Shown piece after piece: positions 33,218-42,027 of a stretch of DNA of 64,000 nucleotides. This stretch comes from Bacillota bacterium (GTDB lineage Bacteria > Bacillota > Clostridia > Oscillospirales > Ruminococcaceae), in NCBI GenBank assembly GCA_023388515.1, contig JAEWGD010000027.1, forward strand, positions 1-64,000. The letters are read 5' to 3'. A model generated the notes under the pieces. The model was not told the origin of the DNA. It was given only the letters and a program-made list of their open reading frames with translations, and did not search any database. Every line of letters begins with the position of its first letter. The first letter of the stretch is position 1. The position numbers and the translations under genes are program-made.

Positions 33218-33240
33218 TTAAAATGCCTCCAATTATTAAT

Positions 33241-34110
33241 TTATTCGCCAGTGTATTCTAAGTTTAAGCAAACATATAGATATGCAATAATGTCAGTAGC
33301 ATCTTCTTCTGAAACCTGTTCCATTTCTAACACTTCACCACTAGCACTTGTTAGTTCAAGCATAGAGCCATCAGTAGCCATATCCCAACTGAAGCTAGAT
33401 ACTAATGTGTTAGACTCATCATATAGATAGATTGAATCATAGTCCATGCTCCACAAATATGAACCCTCATTCATTGAGCCATCTGCATTTACCTCTATTA
33501 GCTCAAATTCTGAACCGTTCATGCTTACTGCTGATGCACTATCCTCATTAAATCCAACCCAATAAGTACCCTGCAAATATTCTTGCACTTGTGATGCAGT
33601 TGCCATCTGTTCAAGTGCTGCTGCTGCATCCTCCATGCCATAAGCATCTGTTTGAGCCATAATAACTGAGTCATTCAAAATCATAAGGTCATTTTCTGTG
33701 TCGTAGCTCCAAGGCATAGAAGCAACCTCTGTAGTTAGTTCTGCATCTTCAAAAATATAAATAGTTGGATCGCCGGCTGTTACGCCCCAGTATCCAGAAA
33801 CTGATGAACCGTCATTAGCCTCTAAAACAATTTCTTCTTCACCGAATCCAAGTGCAAAGCAGTTATACTCAGTATCCATACCCAACCAAAGAGTACCTGC
33901 AAGAGCCTCAGCGTATTCAGCAGTATCAGTGTCTACACTTTCGCCATCATCTTCATCTTCGGCATCCTCATCATCACCATCAACTGATTGATTATCAGTT
34001 GCGGAAGATTTTGTAGTACTAGTGCTTGAGGATTTCTCATTTGAATTACAACCAGTTGCAACAGCAATTAACATAGTTAATGCAGCCATTAAAGCAAAAA
34101 TTTTCTTCAT
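33241..34110 (-). CDS. Acidic lipoprotein with two repeated domains
   Basis: A 290-residue lipoprotein: signal peptide MKKIFALMAALTMLIAVATGC with a lipobox at 18-21, a Ser/Thr-rich then Asp/Glu-rich linker (22-60), and two similar beta domains of about 100 residues. These begin LAGTLWLGMDTEYNCFALGF and LQGTYWVGFNEDSASAVSM, each followed by a Y-x-W and a W-[SD]-[YM] pattern. The ATG at 34110 follows AAGGAG; 15 extra upstream codons lack support. I do not know the domain. Its divergent neighbour is a LytTR regulator. Confidence 0.8.
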   Translation of the reverse strand: MKKIFALMAALTMLIAVATGCNSNEKSSSTSTTKSSATDNQSVDGDDEDAEDEDDGESVDTDTAEYAEALAGTLWLGMDTEYNCFALGFGEEEIVLEANDGSSVSGYWGVTAGDPTIYIFEDAELTTEVASMPWSYDTENDLMILNDSVIMAQTDAYGMEDAAAALEQMATASQVQEYLQGTYWVGFNEDSASAVSMNGSEFELIEVNADGSMNEGSYLWSMDYDSIYLYDESNTLVSSFSWDMATDGSMLELTSASGEVLEMEQVSEEDATDIIAYLYVCLNLEYTGE

Positions 34111-34233
34111 TCTAATATGCTCCTTCTTTCTATTGATAAAATTAACAAACTTCAAAGATATTATTTGTATAACAAGGCAATCTTCTTGAAGTGTTTTTTA
34201 TTATATCAGATAAATTCTGTATATGCAATTTTA

Positions 34234-34265
34234 TTTTCACGAAACGCAACTTTCATTCGTGAAAA
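34234..34265. promoter_or_regulatory. Inverted repeat between lipoprotein and regulator operons
   Basis: TTTTCACGAA (34234-34243) and TTCGTGAAAA (34256-34265) are exact inverted 10-mers with a 12-nt spacer, in the 324-nt gap between divergent operons. It is a candidate binding site for the LytTR regulator encoded alongside. The same gap has TATAAT at about 34322 for the regulator operon. Confidence 0.5.
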
Positions 34266-34434
34266 GCAAAAGAAATATATATAATTTTTATTTTTACATA
34301 GATTTATAGGGTAATATATGTTATAATATATACAAATTTATTATGACAATAAAAGTAATAAAATCGTAAGTATTTGAAAAGTACATAATATTCATAGGTA
34401 TGGTAACATGATAAATTCAATTGGAGGTAATTTT

Positions 34435-35157
34435 ATGAAAATTGCTATTGTTGAAGATAATCAATCGGATAGAGCAATTATAAAATCATATGTAAGCTTA
34501 TACATGCAGGAGCATGGCCTTTCTGTTGAAATAATGGAATATGAAAATGCAGAGGAATTTCTTGAGTCACATAAGAAAGAAAAATTTAGAGTTGCTTTTC
34601 TGGATATATATATGAATGGAAAAACTGGCATGGAAGCTGCACAGGAAATATTTTCATTTGGGGGGCGGTGTGGGATTATTTTCATATCAAGCAGTACTGA
34701 ATTTTTTCGACAAAGCTATGCTGTTAACGCAGTATATTACTTAGTTAAGCCAATAGTAGAGGTAGAATTTCGGCTTGCTATGAAATTTCTGAAGCTAGTT
34801 CCACAGTATGATGTCGATTTTATACAAATTAGTCATAATGGGGTTGAACGAAGTATTTATACACAAGATATCCTTTATATAGATGTACAAAATCACACTA
34901 CAACGGTACATACCATAGACCAGTCTATAAAACTTAACGTATCATTTTACACATTGACAAATCCTCTTGAGGTGGACAGACGTTTTATCAAATGTATAAG
35001 AGGAGTTATTGTCAATATGCAACATATTATTGGAGTAGATGGGAATATGTTTATTATGAATAATAGAGAGAAAATTCCTATTAATATACGTAACCTAAAA
35101 CAAATAACACAAAAGTGGAGAATATATCTTTATCAGCAGATGGAGGAAAATAAATGA
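34435..35157 (+). CDS. LytTR-family response regulator
   Basis: A 240-residue AgrA/LytR-type regulator. The receiver domain has the acidic pocket (IVEDN near 6), the phosphorylated Asp in VAFLDIYMNG near 60 and Lys in YLVKPI near 108. The C-terminal LytTR DNA-binding domain spans about 135-235 (RSIYTQDILYIDVQNHTTTVHT...FIKCIRGVIVNMQHI). The ATG at 34435 follows GGAGG. Its stop overlaps the start of the surface protein gene (ATGA), and the cognate kinase is two genes down, all on one transcript. Confidence 0.92.
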   Translation: MKIAIVEDNQSDRAIIKSYVSLYMQEHGLSVEIMEYENAEEFLESHKKEKFRVAFLDIYMNGKTGMEAAQEIFSFGGRCGIIFISSSTEFFRQSYAVNAVYYLVKPIVEVEFRLAMKFLKLVPQYDVDFIQISHNGVERSIYTQDILYIDVQNHTTTVHTIDQSIKLNVSFYTLTNPLEVDRRFIKCIRGVIVNMQHIIGVDGNMFIMNNREKIPINIRNLKQITQKWRIYLYQQMEENK

Positions 35158-36707
35158 ATTCAATATGCAAGTTTTTTTTATCGCTAATGATATGTATAGG
35201 ATTATTAGGTGTCGGAACGTTTACATATGCCTCAGAACACGAAGTTGTGAAAGAGGAGATTACTCATATAGCTTTATTTGATCTTTTTTACAGTGGTCAG
35301 ATGATAGCTGTCGGTGATGAAGAAACATGGGAGGAGATTCAGCAATTAATTCAAGATAATTTATCATATATATGTGGGTATAATGAAGAAGGTGGTGAAG
35401 CTCTTTTGGAAGTTTCACAGCTTGATATGAGTAATGTTGATATAGAAGTTGTCGGAACATATGTGATAAAAGTTGTTTTAGATATATCGGAGGAGTATTC
35501 TGATAGTTATTTTCTTTCTTCTGAAATTACAGAAATTGAAGTACCTGTAAAGGTAAGTGATCCTGAGGAATTTGAGCTTTGGAAAGCACGCACAATCGAA
35601 AATCAACACATCATATATTATCTTACAGATATAATTCCATCAGAAACACAGATTTATTTTTATGAAAGTGAAACTAAGGTTTATTTAGAAGATTCTGAAA
35701 ATTTAACATGGCAACTCTGCGATGATACTATTGCAACGATGAAGAGTTTTTCATTTGCTATAAATCGTGATGCACTTATCAAACAACAGTACACATATTT
35801 CTATCTTCAAAATGGTGATATGCGTTCTCGGATTATAGAGGTTTATGAAGATGGCATATTTTATTCTGTTGAAACAATTGGAGGGGATCGTGATGGTGGA
35901 GATACAAATTTAGGTTTAGATAAACCATTTACTCAACCAACTCCTGATTTGATTTCAGAAGAAACTGAACCTAAAGAAACTTTTGTTGAATCTGAGCAAT
36001 CAATTTATACATCTACATCAGAAACTGAGATGTTGAATACTGAGAAAGCAAGAAATATTATAAAAGTAGATCCAATTAATCAGAGCTATTCGGTAGGGGT
36101 TGTTGCAGAAACTACATCAGATTTAGAGAGAAACAAAAGTGAAACTGAAACGCAATCCTCAAATAATGGAATGGAGTATTCTGATAACTATAAGGACATT
36201 TTTTCGGGCTATCGTACACGACTTTTAATGGAGGGTGGTGGAGGCACGGCTAAATTCTCAAAGCATGGAATTACTGTTGAAATACCTCAGGATGTACTTG
36301 CGTTTCAAGATGATGATATAATCACAGTGGAAATAATTCCAGACAATAATTCTGCTACATACCATATTAATATTTCTATAAATGAAACAAATGTTGTGCT
36401 TGAAAAAGCAGTAACAATATGGTTTCCAGAATCTTTTTTAAAAGGTGTAGATGCAACCGAGATTACTGTCAATAATTCTAATCAACCATTGGCTTATGAT
36501 TCTGAAAGCAAGGCATTTTATTTGGTCACAACTGAGCTTGGCGAATTCGTGCTGATTTCTGATGGCGAAGACGCAATTGCTCATACATTGGATACTCCAC
36601 AAAATCATAAAAGCAATTTTAATATTATAATAATAGTGAGTGTGGTATTACTTATTACTGTTATAGTTGTTGGTATGATTTTTTATTGGAGGAAACGCAT
36701 TAAATGA
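35154..36707 (+). CDS. Surface-exposed protein with C-terminal membrane anchor
   Basis: A 517-residue protein with a signal peptide (1-26, ...GTFTYASEH), two or three beta-rich extracellular regions (about 40-240 and 355-470), a Ser/Thr/Glu-rich linker (about 260-345) and a C-terminal membrane helix (NIIIIVSVVLLITVIVVGMIFYW) with a positive tail. The C-terminal half (AKFSKHGITVEIPQDVLAFQDDDIITVEIIP) looks like a ZU5/Ig-like fold, uncertain. It lies between a response regulator and its kinase, overlapping both genes by four bases. It may therefore be a sensor partner or the object of regulation. Confidence 0.8.
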   Translation: MNSICKFFLSLMICIGLLGVGTFTYASEHEVVKEEITHIALFDLFYSGQMIAVGDEETWEEIQQLIQDNLSYICGYNEEGGEALLEVSQLDMSNVDIEVVGTYVIKVVLDISEEYSDSYFLSSEITEIEVPVKVSDPEEFELWKARTIENQHIIYYLTDIIPSETQIYFYESETKVYLEDSENLTWQLCDDTIATMKSFSFAINRDALIKQQYTYFYLQNGDMRSRIIEVYEDGIFYSVETIGGDRDGGDTNLGLDKPFTQPTPDLISEETEPKETFVESEQSIYTSTSETEMLNTEKARNIIKVDPINQSYSVGVVAETTSDLERNKSETETQSSNNGMEYSDNYKDIFSGYRTRLLMEGGGGTAKFSKHGITVEIPQDVLAFQDDDIITVEIIPDNNSATYHINISINETNVVLEKAVTIWFPESFLKGVDATEITVNNSNQPLAYDSESKAFYLVTTELGEFVLISDGEDAIAHTLDTPQNHKSNFNIIIIVSVVLLITVIVVGMIFYWRKRIK

Positions 36708-38662
36708 AACGAATACAGTTTCGCATATTTGTGGGTATGATTTTGGTTGCAGTATTGGCATCAGCTTTTTTTGTTTTTTTATATAATTATAATAATAAAT
36801 ATACACATAAGGCGACACAGGCGATGAATGGACTTTTAGTTTTATCTGAAAAGGAGATTGAAACCACTCCATATCGATTTCTTTGGAATGATTGGGCGTA
36901 TTATCCCAATGTATTGCTAACACCGAATGATTTCTCCGAAGGTGACCCAAAGCGGTATATGACTTATATTGATATAAGCACTGAAAATCGCATGGATATA
37001 TACAATGAGAATAATAGTAAATCCAGATATGGTTGTGGAACATATATGCTAAGGTGCAAGCTTCCAAAGTCGAAATCTTTTTATGCACTGGATATGCCGG
37101 AAATTTTTTCTTCATACGATATGTACATAAATGATGAAAAAATTCTTTCTGTGGGAAACAATGATCCAAATAATTATAAAGATGCCACAGTAAGTCGTAT
37201 GGTGTCGTTCACGCCAGATGAAAACGGTATGGCAACGATTTTGATTGCAGTGAATAACGAATCACATTTTTATAGTGGAATGATATATCCACCAATTTTA
37301 GGAACGGTTGAGTCGGTTGATTTTATTTGTGGCATAAGGACTAGTCTTCGCTTATGCTGGATATTTTTATTTCTAGTATCTTCATTCATTTCATTTTATT
37401 TATGGAAAAAGACACATTATCGAAATGCAATTTATTTCTTTATACTTTGCATTACAATTATTGGATGGACTAGCTATCCGATTATTCATGTAATTGCAAC
37501 TCTGCCAGTATTTCCAACATATTTATTTGAAATTCTTTTTTGTTATTTAACACTGTTTATGCTTGTGCTTCTTCATAATCAAATATGTGAAGCTAATAGA
37601 ATATCAGCATTAGTCAGCAATATTACATCAGCTAGCTTCTGTGTGCTGATAGCTTTATATGTTCTGTTTTCAAAACACCTTAACGACTATATTATAGATA
37701 TATTTTCAACAGTAATCTTTGGATATAAGCTCATTCTTGCTATTTACCTTTTAATAACCTCATATATTTCTGTACGCACACATAAGAAAGCACTTCCTTT
37801 GTTAAATATGTCAGTGTTTTTTGCTTGTGCATGCATATGGGACAGGGCTTTGCCAAAATATGAGCCGATATTCGGAGGATGGTTTTTGGAATGGGTTTGC
37901 ATGATACTAGTGCTTGTGGTTGGTGCTATGATTTGGCATTTTTTGGTTAAAAAATATTTGCAGAATATATTGCTTAATCAAAAATACTACAATATGGAAA
38001 ATCAATTGACTATGCAAATAAGCTACACAAATCAGCTTAATGAGAGTATTGAGGAACGACGTAGACTTACACATGATTTTCGCCAGCATTTGCGAGTAAT
38101 GCGAACTATGGCAGAAGGTAAGTCAAATACTGAAATTATGAAGTACCTTGACACAGTAACAGATTGTATTAATTCTAAATCTCAGAATGCTATAAAGCAA
38201 TTTTGCAGCAGACTTGCTGTTGATGCAATTCTTAATTATTATGAAAATGTGGCAAGTGAACGTGGTATCTGCATCAGCATTCAATTTGCGTTGCCAAAGA
38301 ATATGCCTATGTCCGATGTGGAGCTATGCACAATACTTGGAAATCTTATGGAAAATGCGATTGAAGCGTGTGGACATCTTGCAAATAATGTGGAAAAGAG
38401 AATTATAATAAAAACTGCAACAACATCAATGCTATGGTATATGACTATTGAAAATACTTTTGACGGAAAACTATTGCAAGAGGGTGGACTGAGCTTCCAA
38501 ACCAGAAAATCTGATATATTGCATCATGGAATAGGACTATCCTCTGTTGAGTATATTTTAAAGCGATACAACGGAACACTGGATATTATTTCAAAGGATA
38601 AAACATTTCATGTAGGTATTGCAGTGCCTGTTGTCTTGGAAAGTTTAAAAACAGATGTTTAA
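36704..38662 (+). CDS. Membrane sensor histidine kinase, GHKL type
   Basis: A 652-residue kinase. An N-terminal membrane helix (8-28) is followed by an extracellular region (30-210) with a jelly-roll-like pattern (RYGCGTYMLRCKLPKSKSFYALDMPEIFSSYDMYINDEKI), then seven hydrophobic segments (about 215-420): a 7TM-DISM layout. The cytoplasmic part has the phosphoacceptor His in RRRLTHDFRQHL near 458, the N box NLMENAIEACG near 548 and the G box GIGLSSVEYILKRYNG near 615. The AgrC-like core matches the LytTR regulator upstream. The signal bound is unknown. Confidence 0.9.
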   Translation: MKRIQFRIFVGMILVAVLASAFFVFLYNYNNKYTHKATQAMNGLLVLSEKEIETTPYRFLWNDWAYYPNVLLTPNDFSEGDPKRYMTYIDISTENRMDIYNENNSKSRYGCGTYMLRCKLPKSKSFYALDMPEIFSSYDMYINDEKILSVGNNDPNNYKDATVSRMVSFTPDENGMATILIAVNNESHFYSGMIYPPILGTVESVDFICGIRTSLRLCWIFLFLVSSFISFYLWKKTHYRNAIYFFILCITIIGWTSYPIIHVIATLPVFPTYLFEILFCYLTLFMLVLLHNQICEANRISALVSNITSASFCVLIALYVLFSKHLNDYIIDIFSTVIFGYKLILAIYLLITSYISVRTHKKALPLLNMSVFFACACIWDRALPKYEPIFGGWFLEWVCMILVLVVGAMIWHFLVKKYLQNILLNQKYYNMENQLTMQISYTNQLNESIEERRRLTHDFRQHLRVMRTMAEGKSNTEIMKYLDTVTDCINSKSQNAIKQFCSRLAVDAILNYYENVASERGICISIQFALPKNMPMSDVELCTILGNLMENAIEACGHLANNVEKRIIIKTATTSMLWYMTIENTFDGKLLQEGGLSFQTRKSDILHHGIGLSSVEYILKRYNGTLDIISKDKTFHVGIAVPVVLESLKTDV

Positions 38663-38824
38663 GTTAAAGAACTTAAAGTACTTTCGAGGGGTTGGGTTAG
38701 AACATCTTTCTCTTTGGTGTTTTCTTTGTCTAAATTAAAAGATCTATATGTGGATGAAAATGCATTGACAGAAGATGAAATAAATCTGCTTAAGAATAAA
38801 GGAGTATCTGTATATGAAAGATAA
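38663..38824 (+). pseudogene. Remnant of a leucine-rich repeat protein
   Basis: Directly in frame after the kinase stop codon, 53 codons read VKELKVLSRGWVRTSFSL then SKLKDLYVDENALTEDEI and NLLKNKGVSVYER before TAA. LKELKVLS and LSKLKDLYVDENALTEDEINLL are typical bacterial leucine-rich repeat text, but there is no start codon or ribosome binding site, and the middle is out of register. I read it as the decayed tail of a deleted gene. Confidence 0.55.
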
Positions 38825-38865
38825 TTTAAGAGGAATAAGATGACTTTAACTAAAGTAATAAAAAA

Positions 38866-38898
38866 ATACAGCAACCGTTATGGTTACTGTATTTTTTT
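38866..38898 (+). terminator. Terminator of the LytTR operon
   Basis: AATACAG.AACC / GGTT.CTGTATT is followed by eight T. From here to 39092 I see no gene or clear structure. Confidence 0.85.
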
Positions 38899-39092
38899 TA
38901 TAAAAACCTTAATAATTATGATATAGTATATTTTACTGTATTGCTAATTGGAACATATTGCCCTGATACCCACGCTTCTAAATAAATCTTTTCTCATCGA
39001 TTTTAACAATACAGTGAATAGTTCGTCATGTTTCTAAACTGTAAAATTGGTAGTAGGAGGCTTAATATAATCATGAAAAACCATTAAATCCT

Positions 39093-39203
39093 TTACAACT
39101 TCGGGACTTTCAACAAGTAATAATTCCTTTTAGCATAGTAATTGGTCAAAGCTATAGTAATAACAGCTGTGCACGTTCCTATTAATGCAATCCATAACTC
39201 CAT
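39093..39203 (-). CDS. Candidate 36-residue membrane peptide downstream of SulP
   Basis: ATG at 39203 reads MELWIALIGTCTAVITIALT then NYYAKRNYYLLKVPKL and stops at 39093. It has one hydrophobic helix with a positive C-terminal tail. AAAGGAG lies 11 bases upstream, and the frame starts 25 bases after the SulP stop on the same strand, so it would be cotranscribed. Small single-helix subunits are known for other transporters (KdpF, for instance), but no homologue of this one is known to me. Reality as a gene is uncertain. Confidence 0.4.
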   Translation of the reverse strand: MELWIALIGTCTAVITIALTNYYAKRNYYLLKVPKL

Positions 39204-39228
39204 TTAGCCATTTGCTCCTTTCGCCTAT

Positions 39229-40833
39229 TTAATTTTCAGCAAGATGCGTTAGGACTTTGTCAGTGCTCCAGAAGAAGTTATTACTACCCATTTCATCGGC
39301 GAAGCCACATCTCTCAAACATCTTCATTACTGGTGGCTGAACACAGGTGAAATATACCATTGTATTATTTTGAGAAAGTTGGAAAACAAACTCTTGCAAT
39401 GCCTGAACTCCCGAAACATCGGCGAAGGGAACTCCTCTCATAGAAAAAATTAAAATATCATTTTCACTAATATCTGAAAGTTTATTTACAAGCAGATTAG
39501 CAGTTCCAAAATATAGAGGCCCAGTGATATAAGCAACGCTTGTTTTACCATGCTTTTCTAAGAACTTTTCATCGTCTAGCTTATTAGGATAAACTTCTGA
39601 AACATTAACCTGCATATCAGAAACCTTTACAACAAACATAACGATTGAGAACATAACTCCAATAAGTATAGCAATAGTCAAGTCGAATATTACCGTTGAT
39701 ATCATAGTAAGCAAAAATTGAAAGATTGATACTTTAATTTTCTTTTTAAAAATATTGCGTATAACTTTCCATTCGTTCATTCTCCATGCAGTGATAATTA
39801 GGACTCCAGCCAATGCTGAAAGGGGGATATGCGTAATAAAAGGACCAAGTAATAGCATTGAAATAAGTAAAAATATCGCATGAAATATACTTGTTAATCG
39901 TGTTTGTCCACCAGCTTTTACAGCAACAGAAGTACGAGCGAGTGCAGCAGTTGCGGGAACACCACCAAAGAATGGTATAATTATATTTCCAACACCCTGT
40001 GCAATTAGCTCTTGGTTATTGTTAAGCTTAACCTTTTTCATTCTCCCAGCAGAAGCACCACATAAAAGGCTCTCAATCATTGCGAGAGCAGCAATACTTA
40101 TTGCGGGAGCGATAAGTGCCTGTACATCAACAAGGTTTATATTAAATAAGTTAAATCGTTCTGGAAGCAAAATGGTTTTAGGTATTACGCCAACCTCTGC
40201 AACATTAAATTTGAAAATAATATTTAAAGTAGTCGCAAAAATAATTGCGAGCAAGGAAGCTGGGAAGTACTGACTAAGCTTTTTAGGATAAATTATCATG
40301 AAGATTATTACAGAAACCCCAATTATAAAAGCAGTCAAATTAAAGCTTTGCTCAAGCCTAAAATAGCTAGTAATTTTGTTTATGGTAGAAGTGCCTTCAG
40401 AGGTAAGTCCTGTTAGGTTATTGATTTGCCCTAATGCGATAATGATAGCAATTCCCGAAGTAAAGCCTGTTATTACGGGCAATGGGAGGAACGAAACCAA
40501 GCCACCTAGCTTAAATAAGCCACATATCAAGAGAATAATTCCTGATAAAAAACAGGCAATAAACACTCCCTGAATTTGATATTTCATCATCAGTGATAAT
40601 AAAATTGCTGTCATAGTTCCTGATGGGCCAGAAATCTGGAATGAGCCACCTGAAAGAAATCCAACAATAAGTCCAGCAAAAATAGCTGTAATTAGTCCAG
40701 CAGCAGCCGATGCACCACTGGCAACACCGAACGCTAAAGATAAAGGTAGAGCAACAGCGGCAACAGTAATTCCTGCAAGAAGATCCTTACTGAATTTTTT
40801 GCTGTTATAACCCTTGAACTCAGCTTTTAGCAT
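39229..40833 (-). CDS. SulP-family anion transporter with STAS domain
   Basis: A SLC26/SulP membrane protein of about 534 residues: a cytoplasmic N terminus, some 12-14 membrane segments with the SulP signature (LAGITVAAVALPLSLAFGVASGASAAAGLITAI, then GGSFQISGPSGTMTAIL) and a C-terminal STAS domain (about 425-530: SVAYITGPLYFGTANLL...FADVSGVQALQEFV). Family members carry sulfate, bicarbonate or other anions; the substrate here is not evident. The start is uncertain (ATG 40833 with AAGGA, or a GTG at 40869). A perfect inverted repeat lies at its transcription start. Confidence 0.9.
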   Translation of the reverse strand: MLKAEFKGYNSKKFSKDLLAGITVAAVALPLSLAFGVASGASAAAGLITAIFAGLIVGFLSGGSFQISGPSGTMTAILLSLMMKYQIQGVFIACFLSGIILLICGLFKLGGLVSFLPLPVITGFTSGIAIIIALGQINNLTGLTSEGTSTINKITSYFRLEQSFNLTAFIIGVSVIIFMIIYPKKLSQYFPASLLAIIFATTLNIIFKFNVAEVGVIPKTILLPERFNLFNINLVDVQALIAPAISIAALAMIESLLCGASAGRMKKVKLNNNQELIAQGVGNIIIPFFGGVPATAALARTSVAVKAGGQTRLTSIFHAIFLLISMLLLGPFITHIPLSALAGVLIITAWRMNEWKVIRNIFKKKIKVSIFQFLLTMISTVIFDLTIAILIGVMFSIVMFVVKVSDMQVNVSEVYPNKLDDEKFLEKHGKTSVAYITGPLYFGTANLLVNKLSDISENDILIFSMRGVPFADVSGVQALQEFVFQLSQNNTMVYFTCVQPPVMKMFERCGFADEMGSNNFFWSTDKVLTHLAEN

Positions 40834-40889
40834 TTTAATAAAATCCTTGTGTAAAGTCAACAAATGCACATCTCTTTTCTATTACATCA

Positions 40890-40925
40890 TATAGGACAAA
40901 ATATTTTCATATATTTTGTCCTATA
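40890..40925. promoter_or_regulatory. Perfect 15-bp inverted repeat at the sulP transcription start
   Basis: TATAGGACAAAATAT (40890-40904) and ATATTTTGTCCTATA (40911-40925) with a 6-nt spacer. It sits immediately downstream of the -10 box on the minus strand, where a repressor would block initiation. It could also form a 5' mRNA hairpin. Confidence 0.7.
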
Positions 40926-40928
40926 AAT

Positions 40929-40957
40929 ATTTTACACCTAAGTAGTAAAACTGTCAA
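40929..40957 (-). promoter_or_regulatory. sulP promoter
   Basis: TTGACA (40957-40952), a 17-nt spacer and TAAAAT (40934-40929) on the minus strand, giving a start near 40922 at the edge of the inverted repeat. Confidence 0.75.
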
Positions 40958-41003
40958 GGGATGTACAAATATTAAGTGAATATAAGATAATTATTAACAA
41001 TAA

Positions 41004-41846
41004 TCACAACGTCTTTTGTGAATTATTTTCATTTAAAATTCTACTATCACGCAAAAGCTCCCTTAATTTGTCGCTATCATTTCCACTAATTGCATCACGA
41101 TAGCGAGTTAAATTATTCGTTAATGTGTCAATTTCAAAGATAAGGCTAACTCTGTTTAATAAAAATAAATTTGTCCACATATCCTCATTTAAAGTAGCAA
41201 TTCTTGTCATATCTTGAAAACTCCCACCACTGAATCCTTTTTCCTTTTCCAATGTAGGACTTTTAACATATGCACTTGATACAATATGTGCAAGCTGTGA
41301 GGTGTACGCTATAATATTATCATGTTCAAACGGGTCAGTTTTTATTATTTGCCCAAAGCCAATTTGTTCAGCAAGAGTAATAACAATTTCAAGAGCGTTA
41401 GAGTTTGTTTTATCTATTGGAGTAATAATAAAATTTGCACCGTTAAATAAATCCTTATCAGAAAATTCAAAGCCAGAATGTTCCTTGCCAGCCATAGGAT
41501 GAGTGCCTATATAATGTACATTATATTGCAATGCTAGGTCGGTTATGTCTGAAACCATCTGCCCCTTTATACCGCAAACATCAAAGACAATGCAGTTACT
41601 TTTGAATTTAGGAATATTAGTTTCCATAAAAGAACGTGACGCTACGGGATGGAGGCATACAATAACCATATCCGCATTACTAAACTCATTTTCGCTCACA
41701 GCTGATGAAATGCAACCAAAATCTAAAGCCTGTTTCAATACGTTTTTATCTCTATCATAACCCCAAAGAGCATGGGTAGTTTTATCACTTAAAGCCTTGC
41801 AAATTGAACCACCAATTAAGCCAAGACCAACAACTAAGATATTCAT
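41004..41846 (-). CDS. tyrA: Prephenate dehydrogenase
   Basis: Converts prephenate to 4-hydroxyphenylpyruvate with NAD+ in tyrosine synthesis. The 280-residue protein has an N-terminal Rossmann fold (MNILVVGLGLIGGSICKAL) and the conserved active-site stretch YIGTHPMAGKEHSGFEFSD (about 117-135), then the helical dimerisation domain (TSQLAHIVSSAYV...FSGGSFQDMTRIA). No ACT or chorismate mutase domain is fused. The ATG follows GGAGG. It is a single gene, not linked to other aromatic genes here. Confidence 0.94.
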   Translation of the reverse strand: MNILVVGLGLIGGSICKALSDKTTHALWGYDRDKNVLKQALDFGCISSAVSENEFSNADMVIVCLHPVASRSFMETNIPKFKSNCIVFDVCGIKGQMVSDITDLALQYNVHYIGTHPMAGKEHSGFEFSDKDLFNGANFIITPIDKTNSNALEIVITLAEQIGFGQIIKTDPFEHDNIIAYTSQLAHIVSSAYVKSPTLEKEKGFSGGSFQDMTRIATLNEDMWTNLFLLNRVSLIFEIDTLTNNLTRYRDAISGNDSDKLRELLRDSRILNENNSQKTL

Positions 41847-41945
41847 AGCCTACCTCCAATTTATAAATTTGATTTATTTAATTAGTATATCACTTTAAAG
41901 TGTAAAAGTCAATAGTAATATAAAGCACGTTAGTCAAATGTCAAA

Positions 41946-41991
41946 ATAAGATTCACCACCCAACTAAAAAAAGTGGGTGGTGAATCTTATT
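41946..41991 (-). terminator. glnN terminator
   Basis: An 18-bp stem AATAAGATTCACCACCCA / TGGGTGGTGAATCTTATT with a T-rich loop on the minus strand, 37 bases after the glnN stop. Confidence 0.75.
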
Positions 41992-42027
41992 ACTATTAAG
42001 TAGGTCGTGGGTTAACGGGTACATTCA

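Noticed and set aside
36648..37169. A 173-codon minus-strand frame over the kinase gene
   Set aside because: It lies antisense to a well-defined histidine kinase and the end of the surface protein gene; no domain or ribosome binding site.
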